A stretch of 64,000 nucleotides of DNA, taken from assembly GCF_036825535.1 (NCBI RefSeq), contig NZ_CP098813.1, positions 1,116,001 through 1,180,000 of the forward strand, read 5' to 3'. Positions 33,399 to 42,245 of the stretch are shown piece by piece. Source of the DNA: Parasalinivibrio latis (GTDB taxonomy: Bacteria > Pseudomonadota > Gammaproteobacteria > Enterobacterales > Vibrionaceae). Below the pieces are notes generated by a model. The model was not told the origin of the DNA, searched no databases, and worked only from the letters and a program-made list of their open reading frames with translations. Every line of letters starts with the position of its first letter. Within the stretch, counting starts at the first letter, position 1. Both the position numbers and the translations under genes were made by a program.

Positions 33399-33572
33399 AT
33401 GGAGCGTTGTGGTCGTTGTCGTCAGTTTACCCGTTCAAAGGATGGCTCGACTGACTTGTGTGGGGCATGGGGACAGCCAACGAAAGCAGACAAAGTTGCC
33501 TGTGAGTTTTTTATACCCCGCCAGACTGGCAGATCACTCTCACCAATGAACGCGAAAACAACGCGCAATTGA
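33399..33572 (+). CDS. Small four-cysteine protein, possible metal-binding peptide
   Basis: A 57-residue protein. Four cysteines (C4, C7, C21, C35: C-x2-C-x13-C-x13-C) in a polar context (ERCGRCRQFTR, LCGAWGQP, ACEFFIP) look like a zinc or iron-sulfur site. I chose ATG 33399, nine bases after a GCGAGAG stretch; the TTG at 33369 would extend the N-terminus by ten residues. It stands alone 144 bases after the small membrane protein gene. Function unknown. Confidence 0.5.
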   Translation: MERCGRCRQFTRSKDGSTDLCGAWGQPTKADKVACEFFIPRQTGRSLSPMNAKTTRN

Positions 33573-33841
33573 CGGCACATCGCTCATACTTTTGAGTACA
33601 TTTCTGCTCTATTGTCATGTATGATGCCAAACAAAAAACATTTATTTTTCCTATCCGATCTATATGCAATTAATTAAATATAGATGGTTGAAAATTAAAA
33701 CATATCAATAAGTTGAAAATGGCATTTATATGTGCTTCTCGCCTATTTTGTTTTTTCTATTGACCCAATCGTTTATATCGTCTGTGCTTTTTCTTTAACC
33801 TGTTTATACTTTTTGCGTGTAAAATATTTTGGATATGAAAT
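33573..33841. promoter_or_regulatory. AT-rich region before the cytochrome c peroxidase gene
   Basis: About 270 very AT-rich bases with no gene. Promoter elements for the peroxidase gene must be here, for instance around TTGACC near 33760, but I cannot fix a -10 box or name an activator site. Confidence 0.3.
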
Positions 33842-34828
33842 ATGGCATCGCGCTCATTACCCATTCTCGTTATATTTACCGTTTTTATGGCGGGAGTGGT
33901 GAGTGCGGACGAAAACCTCCGAAACCTTGCGAATAAATTCTTTGGAACCATTCCTGAAGTGATGCCTGGAGGTGAAAATGATACGATTGAAAAAATTGAA
34001 CTTGGAGAAAAGCTTTATTTTGAAATAGCATTGTCTGTGAATAAATCACAGTCCTGTAATACTTGCCATAATATTCTGAATGGTGGATCAGGAACTGACA
34101 ATTTAAAAACATCTGTCGGTGCACTAGGTATAATAGGCCGACGGAATAGTTTGACAACCTGGAATGCAGGTTTCCAGTTTGCCCAATTTTGGGATGCTCG
34201 GGCGAGTGATTTAGAAGAACAGGCAAAATTTCCATTACTTAACCCTAATGAAATGGCGCTTCCCTCAGAAGATATTGCTGTACAAAGGCTGGAGGAGTTG
34301 GGATATTCAAGCCTGTTTCAACAGGCCTTCTCAGAGCAGAGATCTCCCCTTAATTTTGACAATATCGGAATAGCGTTGTCAGCTTTCCAACGAACGTTGA
34401 TCACGCATGACCGATTTGATGATTTCCAGAACGGTGATGATGATGCATTAACCCACCAAGAAAAAGATGGACTTCAAACCTTTGTCATAAAAGGCTGTAA
34501 TGCATGCCATAATGGACCTTTGATGGGAGGTAAGCTTCTGATAAAGATGGGGTTAGTAAAGCCTTACCCAAATAAAGATGACAAAGGGCGAGCTGAGGTA
34601 ACAGGAAACCCTGCGCACAATTTTTTGTTTAAAGTTCCACCGCTTCGCAATGTCGCGCAAACCTACCCGTATTTCCATGATGGCGCCGGAGAAACGCTGG
34701 AACAAGCAGTACGAGATACGGGATGGCATCAATTAGGGGTAAGACTCAGTGAAAAGGAGATTGATGAAATAAGCGCGTTCTTGCGCGCGTTGGATAATAC
34801 AAGGCTCATGTCTTTTAAGGACAAGTAA
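33842..34828 (+). CDS. Di-heme cytochrome c peroxidase family protein
   Basis: A 328-residue exported protein. The signal peptide is residues 1-22 (cleavage VVSA-D). There are two c-heme motifs, C72-N-T-C75-H76 and C219-N-A-C222-H223, as in bacterial cytochrome c peroxidases and MauG-like proteins. Other family landmarks are NSLTTWNAGFQFAQFWDARASDLEEQA, the low-identity FKVPPLRNVAQTYPYFHDGA and LSEKEIDEISAFLRAL. It should reduce hydrogen peroxide in the periplasm with electrons from small cytochromes. It is followed by a periplasmic catalase-peroxidase gene, so the two form a peroxide-defence pair outside the cytoplasm. Confidence 0.92.
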   Translation: MASRSLPILVIFTVFMAGVVSADENLRNLANKFFGTIPEVMPGGENDTIEKIELGEKLYFEIALSVNKSQSCNTCHNILNGGSGTDNLKTSVGALGIIGRRNSLTTWNAGFQFAQFWDARASDLEEQAKFPLLNPNEMALPSEDIAVQRLEELGYSSLFQQAFSEQRSPLNFDNIGIALSAFQRTLITHDRFDDFQNGDDDALTHQEKDGLQTFVIKGCNACHNGPLMGGKLLIKMGLVKPYPNKDDKGRAEVTGNPAHNFLFKVPPLRNVAQTYPYFHDGAGETLEQAVRDTGWHQLGVRLSEKEIDEISAFLRALDNTRLMSFKDK

Positions 34829-35203
34829 TTAACTAACTTTATGCGTTATCTTGTCATGCATAAAGATATAATTTATCACATTACTGTTTGGGAGGTAGAG
34901 TACTTAATAAAAATTTCAAAAAATAAAGACAGCACGATGTTGTTTACATTAAGTATAAATATCATTCTACGATGTATCAGAAACTAGAATGAAGAATCCC
35001 TATGCCTTATTTCTACGTTTTAGAAATTGAGGTGTGGTTTTGTTGAAAGTTATTTCATCTTTGATTGAATAAATCATGAGGAATACTGAATTAACCCAAT
35101 CGCTTTCTTTCGTTATTAAATTATCAAATTGTTTGGAATACTCGAGTTGGTACATGAGCGTTAATTGGAAGTAATGTTCTTAACGAAAAAGAGGACCAAT
35201 ATC
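34829..35203. promoter_or_regulatory. Region between the cytochrome peroxidase and catalase-peroxidase genes
   Basis: About 375 AT-rich bases. CTTTATGC (34837-34844) pairs with GCATAAAG (34858-34865) just after the peroxidase stop and may be a weak terminator. CATTCTA (34963-34969) pairs with TAGAATG (34985-34991) and may be a regulator site for katG. No gene is seen. Confidence 0.4.
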
Positions 35204-37411
35204 ATGTTTAAGAAAACGATCTTAGCGGTAACTCTATCCAGTATTATGGTAACAACGGTGGTATTTGCACAGGGGGAACCTAAGTCAAACCAATTTTGGT
35301 GGCCGGACCAACTTAATTTAAGTGCCCTTCGTGATCATGGTGTCGAATCTAATCCTATGGGTTCAAACTTTGACTACGCAGCAGCATTCAATTCTTTGGA
35401 TCTGAAACAGGTCAAAAAAGACATCGAAACAGTAATGACTACGTCCCAGGATTGGTGGCCGGCAGATTATGGACATTACGGGCCATTTTTTATCCGGATG
35501 GCATGGCACGCAGCCGGGACTTACCGTACCCATGACGGTCGAGGTGGTGCCGGCGGTGGTCAGCAGCGTTTTGACCCTCTTAACAGTTGGCCGGATAACG
35601 GGAACCTGGATAAAGCCCGTCGCCTGCTTTGGCCGGTTAAACAAAAGTACGGACAGAGTCTGTCATGGGCGGATCTGATGGCTCTGACGGGCAATGTCGC
35701 CCTCGAATCCATGGGTTTTAAAACCTTTGGGTATGCAGGCGGCCGTGAAGATGACTGGGAACCGGATTTTGTTTATTGGGGCCCGGAAACCAAATTCCTG
35801 ACTGACGAGCGGCGTGATAACAAAGGCAAGCTGAAAGGCCCACTGGCGGCTGTAGAAATGGGGCTGATTTACGTTAATCCCGAAGGACCAGGTGGCAAAC
35901 CGGATCCTCTCCTTGCTGCTGAAGACATTCGCATGTCATTTGGCAGAATGGCGATGAATGATGAGGAAATCGTTGCCTTGATAGCCGGTGGCCATACCTT
36001 TGGTAAGGCCCATGGAGCGCATAAACCTGGCGATTGCCTTGATGCCGAACCGGCTGCTGCTGGTATTGAAGAACAGGGGTTGGGGTGGAAAAACCGCTGT
36101 GGTACCGGTTCGGGTTCAGACACAGTAACCAGTGGCCTGGAAGGCGCGTGGACTGTGACACCGACACAATGGACCACCAATTACCTTGATAACCTGTTCA
36201 ACTTCAACTGGATTAAAACCAAGAGTCCGGCTGGTGCGACGCAATGGGTACCGGATTCAGATGCAGCAGCGCAGTTGGTTCCGGATGCGCAAGATCCCAC
36301 CAAGCGCCACGCACCCATTATGTTCACTACGGATATCGCGCTGAAAGAAGATCCTGGTTTCAGGGAAATTGCAGAGCGTTTCCGTCAGGACCCAAGTCAA
36401 TTTGAACTTGCCTTTGCCAAAGCCTGGTTCAAGCTCAACCACCGGGACCTTGGTCCGCGAGCCCGTTATTTAGGCAGTGAAGTACCGGAAGAAATCCTGG
36501 TTTGGCAGGACCCGATTCCAGAAGTAGACCATCCGCTGGTATCGGCGGACGATATAAAATCCCTGAAGGCAACCATTCTTGATTCCGGTTTGACAGTACC
36601 TGAGCTTGTACGTACTGCCTGGGCATCGGCAGCGAGCTACCGTGGGACAGATATGCGTGGCGGGGCAAACGGTGCCCGTGTAGCGCTGGTTCCACAAAAA
36701 GACTGGCAGGTGAACACCCCTGAGGAATTAGCGAAGGTGCTGGACAAGCTCGTTGATATACAGCAAGAGTTCAATAAGCAGTCATCCGGAGCCAAGATTT
36801 CACTGGCGGATACCATTGTACTTGGCGGTGCTGCTGCTGTTGAAAAGGCGGCGAAAGAACGAGGGGCTGAAATTGAAGTGCCATTCAAGCCTGGAAGGAT
36901 GGATGCCTCACAGGATATGACGGACGTCGATTCTTTTGCCGTACTGGAACCCAAAGCAGATGCATTCCGGAACTACTACGGTAAGGGTAACTATAAATCC
37001 CCGACGGAAATGCTGGTCGAGCGGGCTGACTTGCTGACACTTACCGTACCGGAGATGACTGCCTTGCTGGGAGGGCTTCGCACGCTGAATGCCAATACCG
37101 GCGGATCTGCCCACGGTGTGTTTACGGACAAGCCGGGTACCCTCAGCAATGATTTCTTTGTGAATTTGCTTGATATGTCGACCCGTTGGCAGAAGTCTGA
37201 GAAAGCAGAAGGAGTCTATGAGGGCTTCGACCGGGCAAGCGGTGAACTCAGGTGGACAGCCACGCCGGTAGATCTGATTTTTGGTTCCAATGCGGAGCTT
37301 CGGGCCATTGCAGAAGTCTATGCATCGGATGATGCCAGCCAGCAATTTATAACTGATTTTGCTGCTGCGTGGGGCAAGGTGATGACCAATGACAGGTTTG
37401 ATTTGAAGTAG
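35204..37411 (+). CDS. katG: Periplasmic catalase-peroxidase
   Basis: A 735-residue heme catalase-peroxidase with both peroxidase-like halves. The distal triad is Arg98, Trp101, His102 (FIRMAWHAAG); Tyr223 and Met249 have the same spacing from Trp101 as the Trp-Tyr-Met adduct of characterised KatG enzymes, so catalase activity is expected; the proximal heme ligand is His264 (GGHTFGKAHG). Unlike most KatG it begins with a signal peptide (MFKKTILAVTLSS...VVFA-Q, cleavage after residue 22), placing it in the periplasm like plasmid-encoded KatP. ATG 35204 follows AGAGGACC; upstream ATG 35174 and TTG 35165 lack binding sites and would bury the signal peptide. Confidence 0.93.
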   Translation: MFKKTILAVTLSSIMVTTVVFAQGEPKSNQFWWPDQLNLSALRDHGVESNPMGSNFDYAAAFNSLDLKQVKKDIETVMTTSQDWWPADYGHYGPFFIRMAWHAAGTYRTHDGRGGAGGGQQRFDPLNSWPDNGNLDKARRLLWPVKQKYGQSLSWADLMALTGNVALESMGFKTFGYAGGREDDWEPDFVYWGPETKFLTDERRDNKGKLKGPLAAVEMGLIYVNPEGPGGKPDPLLAAEDIRMSFGRMAMNDEEIVALIAGGHTFGKAHGAHKPGDCLDAEPAAAGIEEQGLGWKNRCGTGSGSDTVTSGLEGAWTVTPTQWTTNYLDNLFNFNWIKTKSPAGATQWVPDSDAAAQLVPDAQDPTKRHAPIMFTTDIALKEDPGFREIAERFRQDPSQFELAFAKAWFKLNHRDLGPRARYLGSEVPEEILVWQDPIPEVDHPLVSADDIKSLKATILDSGLTVPELVRTAWASAASYRGTDMRGGANGARVALVPQKDWQVNTPEELAKVLDKLVDIQQEFNKQSSGAKISLADTIVLGGAAAVEKAAKERGAEIEVPFKPGRMDASQDMTDVDSFAVLEPKADAFRNYYGKGNYKSPTEMLVERADLLTLTVPEMTALLGGLRTLNANTGGSAHGVFTDKPGTLSNDFFVNLLDMSTRWQKSEKAEGVYEGFDRASGELRWTATPVDLIFGSNAELRAIAEVYASDDASQQFITDFAAAWGKVMTNDRFDLK

Positions 37412-37430
37412 AACAGAGGTTGCCGGGTTT

Positions 37431-37462
37431 AAGCAGTGTGGTAATGACACCACACTGCTTTT
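37431..37462 (+). terminator. Intrinsic terminator after katG
   Basis: A 12-bp perfect stem, AAGCAGTGTGGT (37431-37442) with ACCACACTGCTT (37449-37460), then TT; loop AATGAC. It ends the katG transcript 20 bases after the stop codon. Confidence 0.85.
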
Positions 37463-37565
37463 GTATCCGGTGAAAATAAAAATGTAGATTAAGCCATTTG
37501 AGATCACGGTTTGAAATGTACATTTCCCGTAGACTGCGCCCGATTTTTCGCTTGAGCGTTTCCGC

Positions 37566-38498
37566 ATGAATATCCACCAGTTACGCAGCATTGTTGAACT
37601 CGTCAACAATGACTTCAACGTATCTGCTACTGCAGAAAAACTGTATACCTCCCAACCTGCTGTCAGCAAGCAAATCAAAATGCTGGAAGATGAGTTGTCT
37701 GTTTCGTTGTTTGAGCGTTCAGGCAAGAAAATCAAAGGCATGACACCCATAGGTGAAGAGATTGCGTCTGTCGCGCAGGGCGTGATTGCACAGATTGACC
37801 AGATAAAGGAAATTGCCGCGTCAGATTACGGCAGCCAATCGGGCACTCTCAATATTGCTACCACCCACACTCAAGCCAGATATAAATTACCGGACGTTAT
37901 CAGCCGTTTTAATGCCCGTTATCCCCATATCAACATCAATCTGCATCAGGGCGCGCCTGCGCAGATCGCCCAGTTGGTGCAGCAGGGGGATGTAGATTTC
38001 GCTATTGCAGCAGAATCAATGCACCTTTTTGAAGACCTTGTCACTTTGCCTTGTTACAGCTGGAACCGCGGAATTGTTGTCCCTGTGGATCATCCCCTGA
38101 CCCAGAAGCCGATTACTTTCGAGGCACTTGCCCAATACCCGCTTATTACCTATGTATTCGGGTTTACCGGTAACTCCAAAATAGAAAAGGCATTCAAACT
38201 AAGCGGTTTCTCGCCGAGAAGTTTGATTACTGCAACTGATACAGATGTTATCAAGCATTATGTACGCCAGGGGCTGGGTGTTGGGGTTATTGCTTCAATG
38301 GCATTTGATGAAAATGATGCGGACGATCTGGTTTGCCTGGATGCGTCCCACCTGTTTGAGAGCAGCACTATTCATGTGTGCTTCCGAAAACACAAGTACC
38401 TGAAAAATTACATGTATGATTTTATTGAGTTATATTGCCCGCAACTGACCCGGTCAGCGGTGCAGGGGCAGGTTCAGTTGTCACCCACGCTGCTCTGA
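37566..38498 (+). CDS. CysB-type LysR regulator
   Basis: A 310-residue LysR protein of the CysB/Cbl subgroup. The DNA-binding domain is MNIHQLRSIVELVNNDFNVSATAEKLYTSQPAVSKQIKMLEDEL. The effector domain opens with the subgroup hallmark LNIATTHTQARYKLPDVISRF and later has DTDVIKHYVRQGLGVGVIASMA. CysB activates sulfate assimilation in response to N-acetylserine and sulfide. At 310 residues it is slightly shorter than E. coli CysB, and its genomic neighbours are not cys genes, so a paralogue controlling sulfur-ester use (for instance the sulfatase module 5 kb upstream) is possible. Its 3' end overlaps the convergent YkvA gene by 18 bases. Confidence 0.85.
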   Translation: MNIHQLRSIVELVNNDFNVSATAEKLYTSQPAVSKQIKMLEDELSVSLFERSGKKIKGMTPIGEEIASVAQGVIAQIDQIKEIAASDYGSQSGTLNIATTHTQARYKLPDVISRFNARYPHININLHQGAPAQIAQLVQQGDVDFAIAAESMHLFEDLVTLPCYSWNRGIVVPVDHPLTQKPITFEALAQYPLITYVFGFTGNSKIEKAFKLSGFSPRSLITATDTDVIKHYVRQGLGVGVIASMAFDENDADDLVCLDASHLFESSTIHVCFRKHKYLKNYMYDFIELYCPQLTRSAVQGQVQLSPTLL

Positions 38499-38888
38499 GT
38501 TTTCATCCGGTTCGGTGGGTCCTGTCTCCTGAGTGGAGCCAAGCAGTTCATCCGTCTTGTTTTTTGCTTTGGTTTTTACCGTGTCGTCAATTGCCATGAC
38601 CACTGCTGCGACGGCTGCAGAAATGATACCGAGATCGTCGGTGTAGCCCAGCAGGGGCGTCAGATCCGGGATGGCATCAATAGGGGAAATCAGGTACGCC
38701 AGCGCTCCATAAATTATGCCTTTCTGCTTGGCAGAGAGTTTGTCTGACTGAAGGGCATAATAGAGAGTAAGCACTTTCTCAAGGGTTTCCCTGCCGATGG
38801 ACTTAGCGTACTTCCGGCATTTGTTCCAGAAACCGGACTCCGTGTATTCTTCTATTTCAAACTCACCTGGCATAGGGTTACTCCTCAT
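38481..38888 (-). CDS. YkvA family protein (DUF1232)
   Basis: A 135-residue protein. The DUF1232 core KQKGIIYGALAYLISPIDAIPDLTPLLGYTDDLGIISAAVAAV (about 59-101) is a short hydrophobic module, preceded by a conserved KSIGRETLEKVLTLYYALQ helix. Members are thought to be peripheral or integral membrane proteins of unknown role. The C-terminus is acidic and polar. It is convergent with, and overlaps, the CysB-like gene. No function is established. Confidence 0.85.
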   Translation of the reverse strand: MRSNPMPGEFEIEEYTESGFWNKCRKYAKSIGRETLEKVLTLYYALQSDKLSAKQKGIIYGALAYLISPIDAIPDLTPLLGYTDDLGIISAAVAAVVMAIDDTVKTKAKNKTDELLGSTQETGPTEPDENSEQRG

Positions 38889-38997
38889 TGGTGTTCAATC
38901 TCCATCCTACACGCAGACACTCCATTGTTGAATCGGTAGGCAAAAGGTAGAATCCCGCCTCTTGATACAGAGTTAACCTTTCAACCGGACGCTTTCC

Positions 38998-40230
38998 ATG
39001 GCCTTTGATTCACTCAACCTTCATCCCCAACTTCTTTCTACCCTGCATGAACTGGGCTACCAGGCTCCTACGCCCATTCAGCAACAGGCGATTCCTGTCG
39101 TGTTGGATGGTCATGACGTACTTGCCGGTGCTCAGACGGGTACCGGGAAAACTGCAGCTTTCTCATTACCGGTTATTCAAAAGTTAATGGCATTGGAATC
39201 GGTTGAAATTGAAGATGGCCGCCGTAAGGTCCGGGCGTTGGTACTGGTGCCGACCCGTGAGTTGGCAAAACAGGTTCATGACAGTTTCGTCATGTATGGA
39301 AAGGGAACTGGCCTGCGCTATGCCATGGCCTATGGAGGCGCATGTATTGCTACCCAGGTAAAGGCGATAAAAGAATCTGATGTGGTTATTGCTACACCGG
39401 GCCGTTTACTGGATCACCTTCGGAAGAAAGTACTCAATTTCTCTGCTCTCCAGTATCTGGTTTTTGATGAGGCTGATCGCATGTTGGATATGGGCTTCAA
39501 GGATGAAATCAATGATGTTCTCCGCCAAATCCCCAACAAATGCCAGACGTTGTTGTTTTCTGCAACCTTGTCAGACTCTATCCACCGTTTTGCCAAGGGC
39601 TTGTTGGATTCACCAAAGCGTATTGAAGTGGCTAAACCCAATACCGCCGCTGCCAAGGTTGAGCAGCGGGTGTATGCGGTCGACGGTGAGAGGAAAGCAA
39701 GTCTGGTATGCCACCTTATCAATGCCTGCGATTGGCACCAAGTGCTGATTTTCAGCCGGACCAAGCAGGGGGCGGACAAACTGGCCGACACCATGAACAA
39801 TGCAGGCATTACGACCAAGGCTTTCCACGGGGATCTTTCACAAAAAGTGCGCGAAACCGTACTGAAAGAATTCAGTGAAGGGGAGGTTCGTGTATTGGTG
39901 GCAACTGATGTTGCAGCCCGTGGTCTGGACATTAAAGATCTTGATTATGTCATTAACATGGAATTGCCCCATGTGGCAGAAGACTATGTACACCGTATAG
40001 GCCGGACCGGTCGCGCGGGCAAGGATGGCACGGCTGTTACACTGTTCAGTAACGATGATGCCCTCCGTCTGGAAGAGGTTGAAACCTTGTTGGATACACG
40101 GTTGGCGCAACAGTGGTATCCGGGTTTCGAGCCTGACTTAACCAAGTTTGAAGAGCCTTCACGCAAAAACAGTCGGTCGGCGGCCAAGCAGCGTGCTAAA
40201 AAACGGGCGTTTGGAAAGAAAAAACGCTGA
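38998..40230 (+). CDS. DEAD-box RNA helicase, RhlE-like
   Basis: A 410-residue ATP-dependent RNA helicase. It has the Q motif (LGYQAPTPIQQQAIP), Walker A (AQTGTGKTAA), LVPTRELAKQ, TPGRLLDHL, the DEAD box (FDEADRMLDMGF), SAT (FSATLSDS), and the second RecA domain with LIFSRTKQGADKL, VLVATDVAARGLDIKDLDYVINMELP and HRIGRTGRAGKDG. A short basic tail (NSRSAAKQRAKKRAFGKKKR) replaces the long extensions of other DEAD helicases, as in RhlE. It probably remodels rRNA or mRNA. The upstream region is short, and the following two genes are closely spaced. Confidence 0.92.
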   Translation: MAFDSLNLHPQLLSTLHELGYQAPTPIQQQAIPVVLDGHDVLAGAQTGTGKTAAFSLPVIQKLMALESVEIEDGRRKVRALVLVPTRELAKQVHDSFVMYGKGTGLRYAMAYGGACIATQVKAIKESDVVIATPGRLLDHLRKKVLNFSALQYLVFDEADRMLDMGFKDEINDVLRQIPNKCQTLLFSATLSDSIHRFAKGLLDSPKRIEVAKPNTAAAKVEQRVYAVDGERKASLVCHLINACDWHQVLIFSRTKQGADKLADTMNNAGITTKAFHGDLSQKVRETVLKEFSEGEVRVLVATDVAARGLDIKDLDYVINMELPHVAEDYVHRIGRTGRAGKDGTAVTLFSNDDALRLEEVETLLDTRLAQQWYPGFEPDLTKFEEPSRKNSRSAAKQRAKKRAFGKKKR

Positions 40231-40258
40231 ATTGAGTCCATCAGAAGAAGGAAAATGT

Positions 40259-40792
40259 ATGGCTAATATCGTTTACATTGCAACCAGTCTGGACGGCTAT
40301 ATCGCAGACAGGGAAGGTGGTTTGGACTGGCTTATGTCTGTCCCCAACTCAGATAACAGCGATTTTGGTTTTGCCGAATTCATGTCAGGTGTTGATGCTT
40401 TGGTAATGGGGCGCAATACCTTTGAGACAGTGGTGGGCTTTGGCCAGTGGCCATATGAGAAACCGGTATTTGTCGTGAGTAACTCACTGGAAAGCATACC
40501 AGAAAGCCATATCGGTAAAGCATTCTTGATTAAAGGTGCTCCTGAAGACATTGTCCGGGAGTTGCACGGGAAAGGTTTTTACAATCTCTACATCGACGGC
40601 GGCCGCTGTATTCAGGGCTTTATGGCTGAAGGCCTGATCGATGATTTGATTATCAGCACCATCCCGGTTGTCCTGGGTGGCGGTGTTTCTCTTTTCGGGG
40701 AGCTTCCGGCTTTGCAGCATTACGATTTGGTCTCATCTGAAGTGCTTGTGAACGCTATTGTTAAGAGTCACTATAAGCGCAATACCAAATAG
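40259..40792 (+). CDS. Dihydrofolate-reductase-fold protein (RibD C-terminal domain type)
   Basis: A 177-residue protein with the DHFR/RibD-C fold: ANIVYIATSLDGYIADREGGLDWL at the start, ALVMGRNTFETVVGFGQWPY in the middle and LYIDGGRCIQGFMAEGLIDDLIISTIPVVLGGGVSLFG near the end. These stand-alone proteins (YwjB/YyaP-like) bind NADPH, but their substrates are mostly unknown; it is not expected to be the housekeeping folA. I chose ATG 40259, behind AGAAGGAAAA; an earlier in-frame start at 40148 lies inside the helicase gene. Confidence 0.85.
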   Translation: MANIVYIATSLDGYIADREGGLDWLMSVPNSDNSDFGFAEFMSGVDALVMGRNTFETVVGFGQWPYEKPVFVVSNSLESIPESHIGKAFLIKGAPEDIVRELHGKGFYNLYIDGGRCIQGFMAEGLIDDLIISTIPVVLGGGVSLFGELPALQHYDLVSSEVLVNAIVKSHYKRNTK

Positions 40793-40811
40793 AGAAGCAA
40801 AGGAAAGTGCG

Positions 40812-41462
40812 ATGAAACTTTTTGTGTTTGAACATTGCCCATACTGCATCAAGGCTATGATGGTGGCCGGACTCAAAAAGATGGATGTGGAACTTGTTTA
40901 CCTGCAAAACCATGATGTTGAAGCCCGGATTGAAAAAGTGGGTGCCAATTTAGTCCCGATCCTGCAAAAGCCTGATGGCAGCTTTATGGCTGAAAGCCTG
41001 GATATTGCTGCATACCTTGATGAGTTTGACGGCCACACGGTGCTTGAGCCAGACGCGCAATCCCACAGTATTGCCAGCTGGTATGAAAAAGCGCATCCAC
41101 TTGCATCAGTACTGCTTTATCCCCGCTGGATGAAAATTGAATTGCCGGAGTTCCAATGTGAAGAAGCCAACGCATGGTTCACCAAAAACAAATCTGCCTC
41201 AATTGGGATGAGCTTTGAGGATGCTTTTCTTCGTACGGATCAATTCCTGCCCAAATTGAATGCCTTGTTACCGGAAATTGACTGGCTGGTATTGCCATCT
41301 GAGCGAAATAATGTCCTGAACTATGATGATGTGAATTTCTTTCCAACTCTCAGGAACTACACTGTTATCAAGGGGATAAAATTCCCAAGTCTAATTCGCC
41401 AGTATATTGATGAAGTGGCGGCCCTTACCGGTATAAAGCTGTACGATGACGTAGCAGTTTGA
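40812..41462 (+). CDS. grxB: Glutaredoxin 2
   Basis: A 216-residue glutaredoxin of the GST-like Grx2 type. The thioredoxin-fold N-terminus has the active-site C-P-Y-C at residues 9-12 (FEHCPYCIKAMM) and the cis-proline region ANLVPILQKPDGSFMAESLDIAAYLD. The helical C-terminal domain runs to the end. Length matches the E. coli protein (215). It uses glutathione to reduce disulfides in the cytoplasm. I chose ATG 40812, with AGGAAAG upstream. A strong terminator follows at 41492. Confidence 0.92.
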   Translation: MKLFVFEHCPYCIKAMMVAGLKKMDVELVYLQNHDVEARIEKVGANLVPILQKPDGSFMAESLDIAAYLDEFDGHTVLEPDAQSHSIASWYEKAHPLASVLLYPRWMKIELPEFQCEEANAWFTKNKSASIGMSFEDAFLRTDQFLPKLNALLPEIDWLVLPSERNNVLNYDDVNFFPTLRNYTVIKGIKFPSLIRQYIDEVAALTGIKLYDDVAV

Positions 41463-41491
41463 GCTATTTGACAGTGTTTGATTTTCGGTAG

Positions 41492-41520
41492 AGACCGGCA
41501 ACTGCTTTGCCGGTCTTTTT
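41492..41520 (+). terminator. Intrinsic terminator after grxB
   Basis: AGACCGGCA (41492-41500) pairs with TGCCGGTCT (41508-41516), then TTTT: a typical Rho-independent terminator. Confidence 0.9.
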
Positions 41521-41603
41521 GTATTGGCAGCGCAATTTTTTTGGACGTTGTTTTGTGTCAGTATTGTCAAATATAACAATCACTAAAAAGGCAGATCCCG
41601 TCG

Positions 41604-42245
41604 ATGGACTTCCCTGGTTCGCCATCCCTTAAAATCACCGACCTGTCATCGTGGTTCGGGTCTTCCCAAACTTCTCCCCTCACGATTGATATTCCAGCCG
41701 GAAAGCACCTGGTATTAAGCGGCCCCTCTGGTTGTGGTAAGTCCAGTTTGCTTAAAGTTATTTGTGGGTTACAGCCATCAAAAAGTGGCAAGTTTTCATG
41801 GGGTGGGGAAACGATAACAGAGCGCAAACTCGGCTGGTGGCGACAACAGTTTTGCTATCTGCCCCAACTGCCAGTGATGGGGGGCGAAAGCGTAGAAGAT
41901 GCGTTGAAACTGCCATGGAAGCTGTTGGCATCCAACTTACCAGTACCGGACGAGAAGCGCTGTGCTTCTGTCCTGAACCTAATGGGGCTGCACCAATCGC
42001 TTGATGCAGAGACAGGAAGCCTGTCAGGAGGAGAGAAGCAGCGGTTAGCCGTTGCCCGGGCATTGTTGCTTGAGCGTCCGCTCTGGATGATGGATGAACC
42101 AACATCAGCACTGGATGAAAATGGACGGAATTCCTTGCTTGCGTTGCTTCGTGAGCAAGCAGTGACAATAGTTTCTGTGTCCCATGACCCGGTATGGGTT
42201 CAATCTGCCGATGAGGTATACAGGATGGAGGTCAACCATGGGTGA
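41604..42245 (+). CDS. fetA: FetA-like ABC ATPase
   Basis: A 213-residue ABC ATPase with intact Walker A (LSGPSGCGKSSLLKV), signature (LSGGEKQRLAVARAL), Walker B (LWMMDEPTSALDE) and switch histidine (VSVSHDPVW). Its short size and partnership with a FetB-type permease identify it as FetA (YbbL), part of an iron exporter linked to peroxide resistance in E. coli. It overlaps the permease gene by 8 bases. Confidence 0.85.
   Translation: MDFPGSPSLKITDLSSWFGSSQTSPLTIDIPAGKHLVLSGPSGCGKSSLLKVICGLQPSKSGKFSWGGETITERKLGWWRQQFCYLPQLPVMGGESVEDALKLPWKLLASNLPVPDEKRCASVLNLMGLHQSLDAETGSLSGGEKQRLAVARALLLERPLWMMDEPTSALDENGRNSLLALLREQAVTIVSVSHDPVWVQSADEVYRMEVNHG

Noticed and set aside
36908..37750. Minus-strand open frame across the katG end and the LysR start
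   Set aside because: It crosses a strong terminator and the start of another gene and overlaps confirmed coding on the other strand.
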